Shown piece after piece: positions 1-7,901 of a stretch of 64,000 bases of DNA. Source of the stretch: Anaerolineae bacterium (GTDB lineage Bacteria > Chloroflexota > Anaerolineae > Aggregatilineales > Phototrophicaceae). A program made the translations under genes and the position numbers. Every line of letters begins with the position of its first letter. The stretch's first letter is position 1. The notes under the pieces were generated by a model. It saw only the letters and a list, made by a program, of their open reading frames with translations. It was not told the DNA's origin and made no database searches. The stretch spans positions 43,102 to 107,101 of the forward strand of contig JALHNT010000026.1 in assembly GCA_022843385.1 (NCBI GenBank), given 5' to 3'.

Positions 1-280
1 TAAAGCGCGCTGCCCGCGCCCCGATACGTCGTTTTTCATCCGCCTGAACGGCTGATCGGAGAGACAATGGAGGCTCAGGTGGCGCTTTGCGGAGTGCAAC
101 TGCCCCACCATGCACACGTTCCAATTTCCCCTCTACTGCCAGTGCTTCCAAATCGCGCCGGGCTGTTGCCAGGCTAATCGCGAACTGATCACACAACTCA
201 TTGATGGACACACGTTGCCGTCGCTCTACATAACGGAGGATAGCATCCTGACGATTGAAAGGAGAAAATGATTGATCCAT
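1..280 (-). CDS. DeoR-family transcriptional repressor, N-terminal part (cut by window edge)
   Basis: The gene begins at the ATG at 280-278 and runs off the left edge, so 93 codons are visible. Residues 1-60 form a DeoR-type winged helix-turn-helix: the segment SINELCDQFAISLATARRDL is the recognition region and is followed by the usual wing, LERVHGGAV. The effector domain, normally a sugar-phosphate-binding isomerase-like fold, would begin near ADEKRRIG and continues outside the window. DeoR-family repressors usually control sugar metabolism operons and respond to phosphorylated sugars; the target here cannot be read. The family call is firm because the HTH and wing are complete. A 7-bp inverted repeat 80 bp upstream could be its operator. 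Confidence 0.9.
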   Translation of the reverse strand, partial: MDQSFSPFNRQDAILRYVERRQRVSINELCDQFAISLATARRDLEALAVEGKLERVHGGAVALRKAPPEPPLSLRSAVQADEKRRIGARAARF

Positions 281-360
281 CAGCCAAACACTCAGCGCCA
301 TCCGCAAATCGCTCAGAAGCAATTTCAGTGTAGCGAAAATCACTCAGCCATCACAATAGA

Positions 361-379
361 TCAATCGGATTTCGATTGA
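361..379. promoter_or_regulatory. Inverted repeat, possible operator upstream of the DeoR gene
   Basis: TCAATCG (361-367) and CGATTGA (373-379) are perfect 7-bp inverted arms around GATTT. They lie 80 bp upstream of the DeoR-type start codon at 280. A DNA-binding role is inferred from position and symmetry only. Apart from this dyad, 281-515 shows no gene. Confidence 0.3.
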
Positions 380-515
380 ATCATGATGTGTTCGCCTGAA
401 TTGCCAGTGCAGCAGACACTGAAACGATCAATCATGTCCAGGGCATCCAGAATATATTCCTGCCACTGAGCGATTGATTAACCCGTTCCCTTCTCCTGAA
501 TATCGGCCATCCTAA

Positions 516-795
516 GGACTTGGTATTCCCATCACAGCCAGCTCCTTCAATACCGATGCCGCCCGCAAAGTCTGCTTCAATCACCTGCTCCCGCAAGAAG
601 ACCAAACCCGGATGCAAACGCCCGTTCAATCCTGAAGTCTACAAGCTACGCTTCAGTAGCGAGCGGACATTTGCCTGTATTGACAAGTTTCGCGCCCTGG
701 TCGTGGGCTTTGACCGCAAGATGGCACCCTTCATAGGTGCTCATTACATCGTTTACACCCTCATCAATCTCCGTCAGCTATTGGCGCTGAAAAAA
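516..795 (+). pseudogene. Remnant of an IS5/IS4-like DDE transposase (C-terminal part)
   Basis: Two reading frames in sequence give transposase-like peptide. Around 516-597 the translation contains FNTDAARKVCFNHLL, resembling the region after the second catalytic Asp. Around 590-790, in another frame, it contains NPEVYKLRFSSERTF and ACIDKFRALVVGF, resembling the block with the catalytic Glu (the usual form is ERTFAW-D-FR). It ends with HYIVYTLINLRQ. The frame change and the absence of an N-terminal part mean it is dead. No terminal inverted repeats or target duplication were found. Family assignment is by motif resemblance only. The stretch 796-944 shows nothing else. Confidence 0.5.
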
Positions 796-944
796 GGTTC
801 AATGCGTTCTTGGCTTCATCTTGATCATTTCAGGCTAAAGGACTACGAGCTCGTCGTCAATCGCATCCGCTTCGTCTGTGTCGTTTCAAGCCTCAACTCA
901 ATCATTTCACACGCCTTTTCTGCCCTCTTAGCTGCAATACCCTT

Positions 945-1661
945 TCATGTCGAATCAGCGTCTGATAGTTGCCTGACCCATTCAGCAACCCGCCCTGGAA
1001 TCCAGCGATCGAGGTGTATCCATGGGACGAGATAGTATTCCAGGTCACTGTAATGCTGCGAAAAATCAAATGAAGGCGTGAAGGCCAATGTCTTGAGATA
1101 ACGCTCAACAGAGCGGTCTGCTGTCTCATTCTTGACCGGAATTCGCCCGCGAAACAGGTCAGTGACCAGCACGCCACCTGTGCCAGCGTGTTCACCGCAA
1201 CAGATTGTCGTAATGTCGCGCCTTTGCAGGAGCCACGCCAACACCGGCGCAAAGGCATGTTTCCCCGGTTCGGAGTACAGGATGACGCGCTCGCCGTAGA
1301 GAGGGATCTGACCATCTGTCGCCATATCGTGATAACCACCATGCCAACTGGCTTCAGCACGGATCACACGACCAACCAGATCGATGTACACCCAGATGTG
1401 CTCCAGTTCGTACAGGTGTTGGATGTCCCAGTCCCACCAAACAGCGTATTCAATCGCCATAGTCGCATCACCCAGATTAATCAGTCGTGGGAATGAAGGT
1501 GACGGGGCTGACTGCCGAAACACTGTGATACCAGCACCCAGTGGCAAAAATGGTTCATGCCTATCGAATCGGATAATCGGCGCATAGTGCGCGGCAAGAT
1601 CCCGTTCGTGGCTATCATCCAAAACCGCATCGTCCATCAAAGAGATCAGGTTATCGATCAT
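945..1661 (-). CDS. Conserved hypothetical protein
   Basis: A 238-residue soluble protein with no signal peptide or membrane segment, and no family that can be named with confidence. It has an orderly composition: HYAPIIRFDRHEPFLPLG near the N-terminus, then an aromatic, acidic and His-rich core (WWDWDIQHLYELEHIWVYID, EASWHGGYHD), a CCGEHAG segment, and a Trp/Tyr-rich C-terminus. The conserved-looking W, D, H and E residues could form a metal or substrate site, which is speculation. It is the last gene of the peptide-transporter operon, 8 bp after the HAD gene. Two start codons stand in tandem (ATGATG at 1664-1659); the purine-rich AGGG upstream is better spaced for the second. Confidence 0.7.
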   Translation of the reverse strand: MIDNLISLMDDAVLDDSHERDLAAHYAPIIRFDRHEPFLPLGAGITVFRQSAPSPSFPRLINLGDATMAIEYAVWWDWDIQHLYELEHIWVYIDLVGRVIRAEASWHGGYHDMATDGQIPLYGERVILYSEPGKHAFAPVLAWLLQRRDITTICCGEHAGTGGVLVTDLFRGRIPVKNETADRSVERYLKTLAFTPSFDFSQHYSDLEYYLVPWIHLDRWIPGRVAEWVRQLSDADST

Positions 1662-1669
1662 CATTCGCC

Positions 1670-2191
1670 CTATGCTTCCAACATAGCCAGCACATCCAGC
1701 AGCTCCAGCGGAAACCGGATGGTGTAACGCGGGACTTCACTGTCATCTCGCGGCACTTTTGAGCGACGCGGTGACCAATTCAGCCAGACACTGATGATCC
1801 CCAGGGCATTAGCCCCCTTGATGTCGCGTTCAAGATTGTTGCCCAACATGACTACGCTGCCGTAATCAGCGGGAATGATGCCGAGCTGCCCCAGCGCGTG
1901 ATGAAAGATAGAGGGATGGGGCTTCGAGACGCCGACCTGCTCTGAGATGGCATAGGCATCGAACCGGTCATACAGACCATAGGGACTGAGGTTGTTGACA
2001 AATGTGCCAACCGGCCCATCTGCCACCAATGCCAATCGATAACCCAGTCGTTTCAATTCGTGCACAAGCTCAACAGCGCCGGGAATTAGTTCTGCACCTA
2101 GAGAGACGCCTCGGTCATCCTTGACCTCAGTCGCCTCGTCCACCAATGTGTCACCACAGTCCAGACAAACAGCTCGAATTCGCACTGACAT
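1670..2191 (-). CDS. HAD-superfamily hydrolase (phosphatase-like)
   Basis: A 173-residue HAD-fold protein, probably a small-molecule phosphatase. Visible motifs are motif I CLDCGDTLVD (nucleophile Asp near residue 10, followed by Gly-Asp-Thr), motif II around LVADG, motif III SKPHP with the conserved Lys, and motif IV GNNLERDIKGA with the acidic Mg ligand. The cap region between motifs I and II is short, as in subfamily I enzymes with a small cap. It sits between the PHP metallohydrolase and an unknown protein at the end of the peptide-transporter operon, so it may act on an imported compound. The tandem ATGATG at 2194-2189 leaves the start ambiguous by one codon; the upstream TAGGGA also contains the stop of the preceding gene. 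Confidence 0.85.
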   Translation of the reverse strand: MSVRIRAVCLDCGDTLVDEATEVKDDRGVSLGAELIPGAVELVHELKRLGYRLALVADGPVGTFVNNLSPYGLYDRFDAYAISEQVGVSKPHPSIFHHALGQLGIIPADYGSVVMLGNNLERDIKGANALGIISVWLNWSPRRSKVPRDDSEVPRYTIRFPLELLDVLAMLEA

Positions 2192-2197
2192 CATTCC

Positions 2198-3553
2198 CTA
2201 TTCGGTAATGCCGATGAAGATCGGATTGGTGATAGCCCACATGCTGCCATCAGCCGCGCGTAATTCAACCGTCAGCCAGCCGGCACTCCCGGCAGGCAGC
2301 GTCCAGGTTGCCTCACCTGAAACAGTCGCCGTTTGCATATGCTGCACAATCCCATTGACGATCAGGCGCAGCACATCATCTTCGTGCGCATTTTGCCAGC
2401 GTGCGGTCACCGTCACCGTTTCAGCCGGGAGTGTATCCCCCATCATCGCCATCGCTCCCGAGTCACTAACCGCGTTGAGCAGCAGTTCCGGCCCGGCGCT
2501 GATATAGGAATGCCCGCACTTCAATCCTTCCAGGATGCCATCTTCGCTGAACGATTCGGCGTAGACGACATTGCTGGCAGCACGCCCCTGGGCATCTGCG
2601 GGCGGACGTTCGTGAATGTCAGTGCCACTGGTTGCTACGAGTCGGTGTCCCGCATTCAACCAACTGTAGTACAACTGCACACCCTGCTCATTGTACTCCG
2701 CCCACCAGCCATTCCAGATTTCGACTGCGGGTGCATTGCCCGGCATCATATCCAGATGCTCCCAATGGCACCCACAGCATTCCGGATCGCCTGGAGCCAT
2801 GGGATGGGCGATGACGAAGAAACGTCCGGCATCCAGCACCCGCTGTGCCAATTCCGGCATAGTCAGCTCGCGTTCGGTGCCAACGCGCCAATCGAACCAC
2901 TCATGAACCCCCAGAGCCAGTGCGTGACCGAGAAAGGTCGAAAGTTCGGTGCCGCCGATAGCGACGAAACCATTTTCCGCCAGGCTGCGATGCTGCGTCA
3001 GACCGGAAATCGTGTTGTGATCGCTTAGGGTCACGAAATCTAATCCGTGACTTCGCATATAGGCTACGAACTCCGGGATATCCCAACTGCCGTCGGAATG
3101 AATGGTGTGTCCGTGCAGATCGCCACGATACCAGCCCGGCCCCCGATCCGTCGCCTGGCCCGGCATCCATTCAGGGGCGGCAGTTGCGACTGGGTCATCA
3201 GACCATTCGACGGTCAGGCGATACGTTACTGGGATTGGCGGTTGAATCCGATGGGAGAGCAGGAACACGGTCCATCTCCCTGGAATGATCGGCCCTGGCA
3301 GCGTACCAGGCGTGGCCGAAGCCGGAGTGATGTGCAGTCCTTCAGCTGTGGGACGCGACCATTCGCCGCGCACTCCACTAGGATCGTGGATGGCAAAACT
3401 AATCTGCTGCGGGTAGGGCTGCCCTTCGGTGTGGATAGGGCTGTAATCGAAAGACAGGTGAAACTGAGTCATCCCCTCTGGAATCTCTACCGAATAGGGA
3501 ATGACACGGCGGTTGTCAGCCTGGGTCAGGCTTCCTTCAAAAACAGTCTTCAT
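2198..3553 (-). CDS. PHP-domain metallohydrolase (CehA/McbA-like)
   Basis: 451 residues. The central PHP domain (about residues 140-370) shows the metal-binding series DLHGHTIHSDG, SDHNT, GTELST and, later, IAHP and GTDIH. This is the pattern of PHP phosphoesterases of the CehA/McbA type. About 130 residues before it and 80 after it look like beta-sandwich modules (the N-terminal stretch reads QFHLSFDYSPIH, the C-terminal one GEATWTLPAGSAG). Neither has catalytic motifs, so they may bind substrate. No signal peptide is seen, so it probably acts in the cytoplasm. It starts inside the last codon of the double ATPase gene (4-bp overlap), which suggests it processes what the transporter brings in. 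The substrate is unknown. Confidence 0.85.
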   Translation of the reverse strand: MKTVFEGSLTQADNRRVIPYSVEIPEGMTQFHLSFDYSPIHTEGQPYPQQISFAIHDPSGVRGEWSRPTAEGLHITPASATPGTLPGPIIPGRWTVFLLSHRIQPPIPVTYRLTVEWSDDPVATAAPEWMPGQATDRGPGWYRGDLHGHTIHSDGSWDIPEFVAYMRSHGLDFVTLSDHNTISGLTQHRSLAENGFVAIGGTELSTFLGHALALGVHEWFDWRVGTERELTMPELAQRVLDAGRFFVIAHPMAPGDPECCGCHWEHLDMMPGNAPAVEIWNGWWAEYNEQGVQLYYSWLNAGHRLVATSGTDIHERPPADAQGRAASNVVYAESFSEDGILEGLKCGHSYISAGPELLLNAVSDSGAMAMMGDTLPAETVTVTARWQNAHEDDVLRLIVNGIVQHMQTATVSGEATWTLPAGSAGWLTVELRAADGSMWAITNPIFIGITE

Positions 3554-5685
3554 GATGGCTCCTCGTGTTCAATGTGGCTCAAGTCAGGCACATCCGTTTC
3601 GCGGATGCCTTGCAATGTGAGCATCTCGGTCAGATGACAGGCGACCAGTGTGCCGTCCAGCATCGGTCGCAGCAGGGGCGTCTCGTGCTGGCAGCGCTCC
3701 TGAGCATAGCGACAACGCGGGTGGAAAGCGCACCCTGATGGAGGGTTGGCCGGGTCAGCCACTTCGCCCTCCAGCCGGATACGACTGTCCTGGATGCGCC
3801 CATGCAATTCAGGCTTCAGCACCGCTGATAGCAGCGCCTCAGTGTAAGGATGTTGTGGTCGGGCGAACAACAAACGAGTTGGTGCCAGCTCAACGATCTT
3901 GCCAGCATACATCACCGCAACCCGATCACTGATGTGTGCGACCACGCTCAGATCATGCGAGATGAATAGATACGTCAGATTAAATTCCAGTTGCAGATCA
4001 CGCATCAGGTTCAGAATTTGCGCTCGCACCGAGACATCGAGTGCCGAGACCGGCTCATCAGCCACGACCAGTCGAGGTTTCGAGATGAGGGCGCGGGCGA
4101 TGCTGATGCGCTGCCTCTCGCCGCCGCTGAACGCATGGGGATAGCGCTGGATGTATTCCGGGCGTAGACCAACCTTGAGCAGCAGTTCGCCGACGCGGGC
4201 TTCGATGTCCGCGCCAGAGAGATCCGTGTTGACACGCAGCGTCTCTGCAATGATTTCCAGCACCGAAAGGCGTGGATTGAGCGACGAATGTGGATCCTGA
4301 AAGATCATACGGATCTCCTGCCATAAAGTCCTGAGGTCAGCTCCTTTCAGGCTCGCCAGATCAACTGCATCCCCATCGCGTCGCTGATATAGGATTTCAC
4401 CCGCCGTCGGCTGATACAAGCGCATCAGGCAGTGACCGAGCGTGGTTTTGCCACAACCTGACTCGCCGACCAGACCCAGCGTTTCCCCTTGGTAAATGGC
4501 AAACGAAACACCGTCGACCGCCTTGACATAGCCTACTGTTCGGCTAAAGAAACCTTTGGTGATGGGGAAATGCATTCGGACCTGATTAACCTGGAGTAGC
4601 GGCTGAAGATTTGCGGCGCGCTCTGACAGCCCATCATCTGTAGGCTGGTCGTTAGAGTGAGTTATTGCATCGAGTGCGATACTCAGCGCCGGGGCATAAG
4701 CATGGCAGCGAACATCATGATGGTCGCCAATGGATACGGTTTCAGGTAACACGCTGTCACACAGACCCGGTTTGGCGAAGGTGCAGCGTGGATGAAATGA
4801 ACACCCCAGCGGACGCTTGAGGGGATGCGGCACCATACCAGCGATCACATTCAGGCGGGCATGACGACGTAGACTGAGCTTAGGGATGGAATTCAGCAGG
4901 GCGCGGGTGTAGGGATGTTTGGGATCACCAAAGACCTGTTCAACTGTACCCTGTTCGACCACACTGCCCAGGTACATCACCGCCACATCGTCAGCGATCT
5001 CAGCCACAACCCCTAAATCATGGGTAATGAAGATCATCGACATCGCCAGATCATGCTGAAGCCCTTGCAGTAGATCCAGCACTACCGCCTGAGTAGTCAC
5101 GTCCAGTGCCGTCGTTGGCTCGTCGGCGATAAGCAGCTTCGGCTGGCAGATGAGCGCCATCGCGATCATTGCCCGCTGACGCATCCCGCCGGATAACTCG
5201 AAAGTATAGGCGTCAATCAATTCGGCTGGACGCGGTATGCCCACCTGCCGCAGCGCTTCAATCGCTCGCGCCCGTGCTTCCTGTGGGCTGATGGTCATAT
5301 GCCAGCGCAGCACTTCCATAATCTGGTTGCCGATGGTATACAAGGGCGACAGCGCTGACATGGGCTCCTGAAAAATCATAGCGATGTCTTTGCCGCGTAC
5401 GGAGCGCAACTCACGTCCATAGGGATTAAGCTTTGCCAGATCAATCGTCTGCTCTCGGGTGGGTCGAAACAGAATTTCGCCTGACACAATCCGCCCTGGT
5501 TGATCAACAACTTGCAGGATCGAACGTGCTGTGATCGATTTGCCGCAGCCTGACTCACCGACAATGCACAGCGTCCTGCCGCGAGTGACTTGCAGACTGA
5601 CGCCTTCCACCGCCTTGACGACACCTTCAGGCGTGAAGAAATAGGTGTGCAGGTTATTGATTTCGAGAACGCGATCCGATTGCAT
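3550..5685 (-). CDS. Fused double ATPase of a dipeptide/oligopeptide ABC importer (DppD-DppF type)
   Basis: 711 residues carrying two complete ABC ATPase domains in one chain. Domain 1: Walker A GESGCGKS near 43-50, Q-loop FQEP near 105, signature LSGGM near 164, Walker B LLIADEP near 184, H-loop THD near 221. Domain 2: Walker A near 407-414, signature FSGGE near 519, Walker B LVVADEP near 539. Each half ends with the oligopeptide-family C-terminal cysteine region (GCSFHPRC and GCAFHPRC), which binds an iron-sulfur cluster in some relatives. The usual arrangement is two separate genes, DppD and DppF; here they are joined by a linker of about 35 residues. It powers the DppB and DppC permeases encoded just upstream, with 14 bp between the genes. 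Confidence 0.95.
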   Translation of the reverse strand: MQSDRVLEINNLHTYFFTPEGVVKAVEGVSLQVTRGRTLCIVGESGCGKSITARSILQVVDQPGRIVSGEILFRPTREQTIDLAKLNPYGRELRSVRGKDIAMIFQEPMSALSPLYTIGNQIMEVLRWHMTISPQEARARAIEALRQVGIPRPAELIDAYTFELSGGMRQRAMIAMALICQPKLLIADEPTTALDVTTQAVVLDLLQGLQHDLAMSMIFITHDLGVVAEIADDVAVMYLGSVVEQGTVEQVFGDPKHPYTRALLNSIPKLSLRRHARLNVIAGMVPHPLKRPLGCSFHPRCTFAKPGLCDSVLPETVSIGDHHDVRCHAYAPALSIALDAITHSNDQPTDDGLSERAANLQPLLQVNQVRMHFPITKGFFSRTVGYVKAVDGVSFAIYQGETLGLVGESGCGKTTLGHCLMRLYQPTAGEILYQRRDGDAVDLASLKGADLRTLWQEIRMIFQDPHSSLNPRLSVLEIIAETLRVNTDLSGADIEARVGELLLKVGLRPEYIQRYPHAFSGGERQRISIARALISKPRLVVADEPVSALDVSVRAQILNLMRDLQLEFNLTYLFISHDLSVVAHISDRVAVMYAGKIVELAPTRLLFARPQHPYTEALLSAVLKPELHGRIQDSRIRLEGEVADPANPPSGCAFHPRCRYAQERCQHETPLLRPMLDGTLVACHLTEMLTLQGIRETDVPDLSHIEHEEPS

Positions 5686-5699
5686 GGAGTCCCTGTCGC

Positions 5700-6848
5700 T
5701 TAGGTATAGGGGTCAGCCGCATCGCGCAGCCCATCGCCCAGGAAGTTGAGCGCCAACACCGCCAGCACCACGCCAAAACCCGGCCAGAACAACCAGGGTG
5801 CGGTCGAAATCGCCCGGATATTCTGAGCTTCCTGAAGCAGAACCCCCCAACTGACGGTAGGTGGACGCAGACCAATACCGAGAAAACTGAGCGCTGTTTC
5901 CGCCAGGATCATGCCGGGGATGGCGAGGGTTACGACGGCGATGATGTGGCTGAGAAATGATGGCACCATATGACGAAAGATGATCCGCAGTGGGGAACAG
6001 CCGTCCAGTCGAGCGGCTTTCACGAAATCCTCAGTCTTGAGCGCGTAGAACTTGCCACGCACCACTCGCGCCAACCCTGTCCAACCCAGTAGCGACAGGA
6101 TAATTGTGATAAAGAAGTACACTTGTTCCGGTGGAATGTCGGGCGGGATCGCGGCTGCCAGGCCAATCCATAACGGGATCGATGGCAGTGATTGCAGAAA
6201 CTCGATCAATCGTTGGATGACGTTATCAATCGCGCCACCAAAATAGCCGGAAATGCCACCGAGTAGGATGCCAAAGAACAGGCTGAAGAACACGCCGATC
6301 AACCCAATTGTCATGGAGATGCGTGTCCCGTAAATCATGCGCGAGAGGACATCGCGCCCCAATCGATCCGCGCCTAGCAGATACATCTGGTCCCCCGGAT
6401 TAACTGGGCCGATCAAGTGAACGTTGCTGGGAAACAGGCCCAGCAGGCGATAGTCCTCACCCTCGACAAAGAAACGCACGGGGTAGCGAACTTCGGGGTC
6501 AATGACAAAGTTGCGACGCCCGGCATTCAAATCAACCTCGACCTTATAGCCATTGACATAGGGCGCAAACTGCCAGCCCTGGTCGGTTTCCTGAAATAGA
6601 TGCAGCATTTGTGGCGGTGCATAAGTATGGCTAGAGCTGTAGGCTTCAGTTGAAAAGGGTGCAAGAAAATCGGCAAACAGCGCGACTGCGTAAATCAGCA
6701 GTGTCACGATGCCACCGAGCATCGCCAGCCGGTGACGGCGGAACTTCCACCACATAAGTTGCCATTGATTGGCGACCCCAGCTCGATCCTGATGCGCCTC
6801 AACCTGCGGCGAAGGTGCGGTTGTCACGGCAATATCGACTTGTGCCAT
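5700..6848 (-). CDS. Dipeptide/oligopeptide ABC transporter permease (DppC-like, with extracytoplasmic insertion)
   Basis: 382 residues, longer than the roughly 300 usual for DppC/OppC. The first membrane segment (GIVTLLIYAVALFADFLAPF) is followed by a hydrophilic insertion of about 95 residues (roughly 60-155, ending LLGADRLGRDVLSRM). Five more membrane segments and the BPD permease loop follow (DFVKAARLDGCSPLRIIFRH, the EAA-type contact with the ATPase). The insertion would face outward and could contact the binding protein. Long insertions of this kind occur in some members of the family. It is paired with the DppB-like gene 11 bp upstream. Confidence 0.93.
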   Translation of the reverse strand: MAQVDIAVTTAPSPQVEAHQDRAGVANQWQLMWWKFRRHRLAMLGGIVTLLIYAVALFADFLAPFSTEAYSSSHTYAPPQMLHLFQETDQGWQFAPYVNGYKVEVDLNAGRRNFVIDPEVRYPVRFFVEGEDYRLLGLFPSNVHLIGPVNPGDQMYLLGADRLGRDVLSRMIYGTRISMTIGLIGVFFSLFFGILLGGISGYFGGAIDNVIQRLIEFLQSLPSIPLWIGLAAAIPPDIPPEQVYFFITIILSLLGWTGLARVVRGKFYALKTEDFVKAARLDGCSPLRIIFRHMVPSFLSHIIAVVTLAIPGMILAETALSFLGIGLRPPTVSWGVLLQEAQNIRAISTAPWLFWPGFGVVLAVLALNFLGDGLRDAADPYT

Positions 6849-6859
6849 AAGTATCGGCC

Positions 6860-7846
6860 TCAGCGGAAACGAATACGCGGGTCAAGCCACGCCAGCAGAA
6901 TATCGGAAAACAAGGTTCCGATGACGGCCAGCACACTCAGCATCAGGATCGCGCTGCCAGCCAGATACATATCCTGACTGCGCAGCGACTCGAGCAGCAG
7001 CGGCCCGGTGGTTTGCAGACTCAGAACAACAGAGACAATGGTCGCACCGGATACCAGGCCGACGAAAACATCGTTCAGGCTGCTGACAAATGGATTGAGG
7101 GCATGGCGCAGCGGATACTTCACTAGCAGCCAGGCTTCTGGCAGACCACGAGTACGAGCTGCCGTCACATAGGGCCGCCGCAATTCATCCAGCAGGTTAG
7201 CCCGCAGGGTTCGTATGAGCGAGGCCGTACCACCCACCGCCAGAACAATCATCGGAATCCACAGATGTCCTAGCAAATCGACCACCTTCGCCAGACTCCA
7301 AGGGGCATCAACGAAGTCTGGTGAAAACAGCCCGCCAACGCTCTGCCCAAAAAAACGAAACGAGACATACAGCAGCACGAGCGCGATCAAGAAGTCAGGA
7401 ATAGCAACGCCGATAAAAGCGATGAACGTGGCGAGGTAATCGCCAGTCGAATACTTCCGAATGGCTGAGAAAGTCCCGATTGGAATGGCAACCGCCCATA
7501 TGAACAGCAGGCTGGAAAACGACAGCAGAAAGGTGAGCGCCAGTCGTTCCCAGATCAGTGAATTCACGGGCAAATTCCAGCGAAACGAGGTGCCGAAATC
7601 GCCCCGCAGGACGATATTGGAAATCCACCGCACATACTGAGCCGGTAGTGGCACATCGAGACCATAGTTTTCCCGTATAGCCTGTGCTTCCGCTTCGGTG
7701 ATCGTCTCACCATTCCGCCGCCTTTCTGAGACCATGCGATCGACAAAGTCTCCCGGCGGCAAATCAATGATGATGAAGGCCACAATCGAAATAGCGAATA
7801 GCGTTGGGATCATGTACAGCAGGCGTTTCAGGATGTATTGCGCCAT
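6860..7846 (-). CDS. Dipeptide/oligopeptide ABC transporter permease (DppB-like)
   Basis: 328 residues from the ATG at 7846. It begins with the family signature MAQYILKRLLYMIPTLFAIS, a cytoplasmic tip and first membrane helix, followed by a periplasmic loop and five further helices. The ATPase-contact loop reads YVTAARTRGLPEAWLLVKYP. A GTG at 7876 would add ten residues, but that start lies within the hairpin at 7867-7891 and the DppB family usually begins at the MxxYILKR motif, so the ATG was preferred. It forms the transmembrane channel with the DppC-like protein. Confidence 0.93.
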   Translation of the reverse strand: MAQYILKRLLYMIPTLFAISIVAFIIIDLPPGDFVDRMVSERRRNGETITEAEAQAIRENYGLDVPLPAQYVRWISNIVLRGDFGTSFRWNLPVNSLIWERLALTFLLSFSSLLFIWAVAIPIGTFSAIRKYSTGDYLATFIAFIGVAIPDFLIALVLLYVSFRFFGQSVGGLFSPDFVDAPWSLAKVVDLLGHLWIPMIVLAVGGTASLIRTLRANLLDELRRPYVTAARTRGLPEAWLLVKYPLRHALNPFVSSLNDVFVGLVSGATIVSVVLSLQTTGPLLLESLRSQDMYLAGSAILMLSVLAVIGTLFSDILLAWLDPRIRFR

Positions 7847-7866
7847 TAAGCCTGATTCCGTGAGTA

Positions 7867-7891
7867 GGAGGCGCACGTCATGTGCGCCCCC
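7867..7891 (-). promoter_or_regulatory. Intercistronic hairpin after the binding-protein gene
   Basis: On the minus-strand transcript GGGGGCGCAC (7891-7882) pairs with GUGCGCCUCC (7876-7867) around a 5-nt loop, giving a 10-bp stem with one G-U pair. It starts about 10 bp after the stop codon of the solute-binding protein gene and lies before the permease start. There is no U-run. A stem here would protect the upstream part of the mRNA, or reduce read-through, so that the binding protein is made in excess, as in other ABC importer operons. The role is inferred. Confidence 0.6.
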
Positions 7892-7901
7892 TTAGGACAA
7901 C

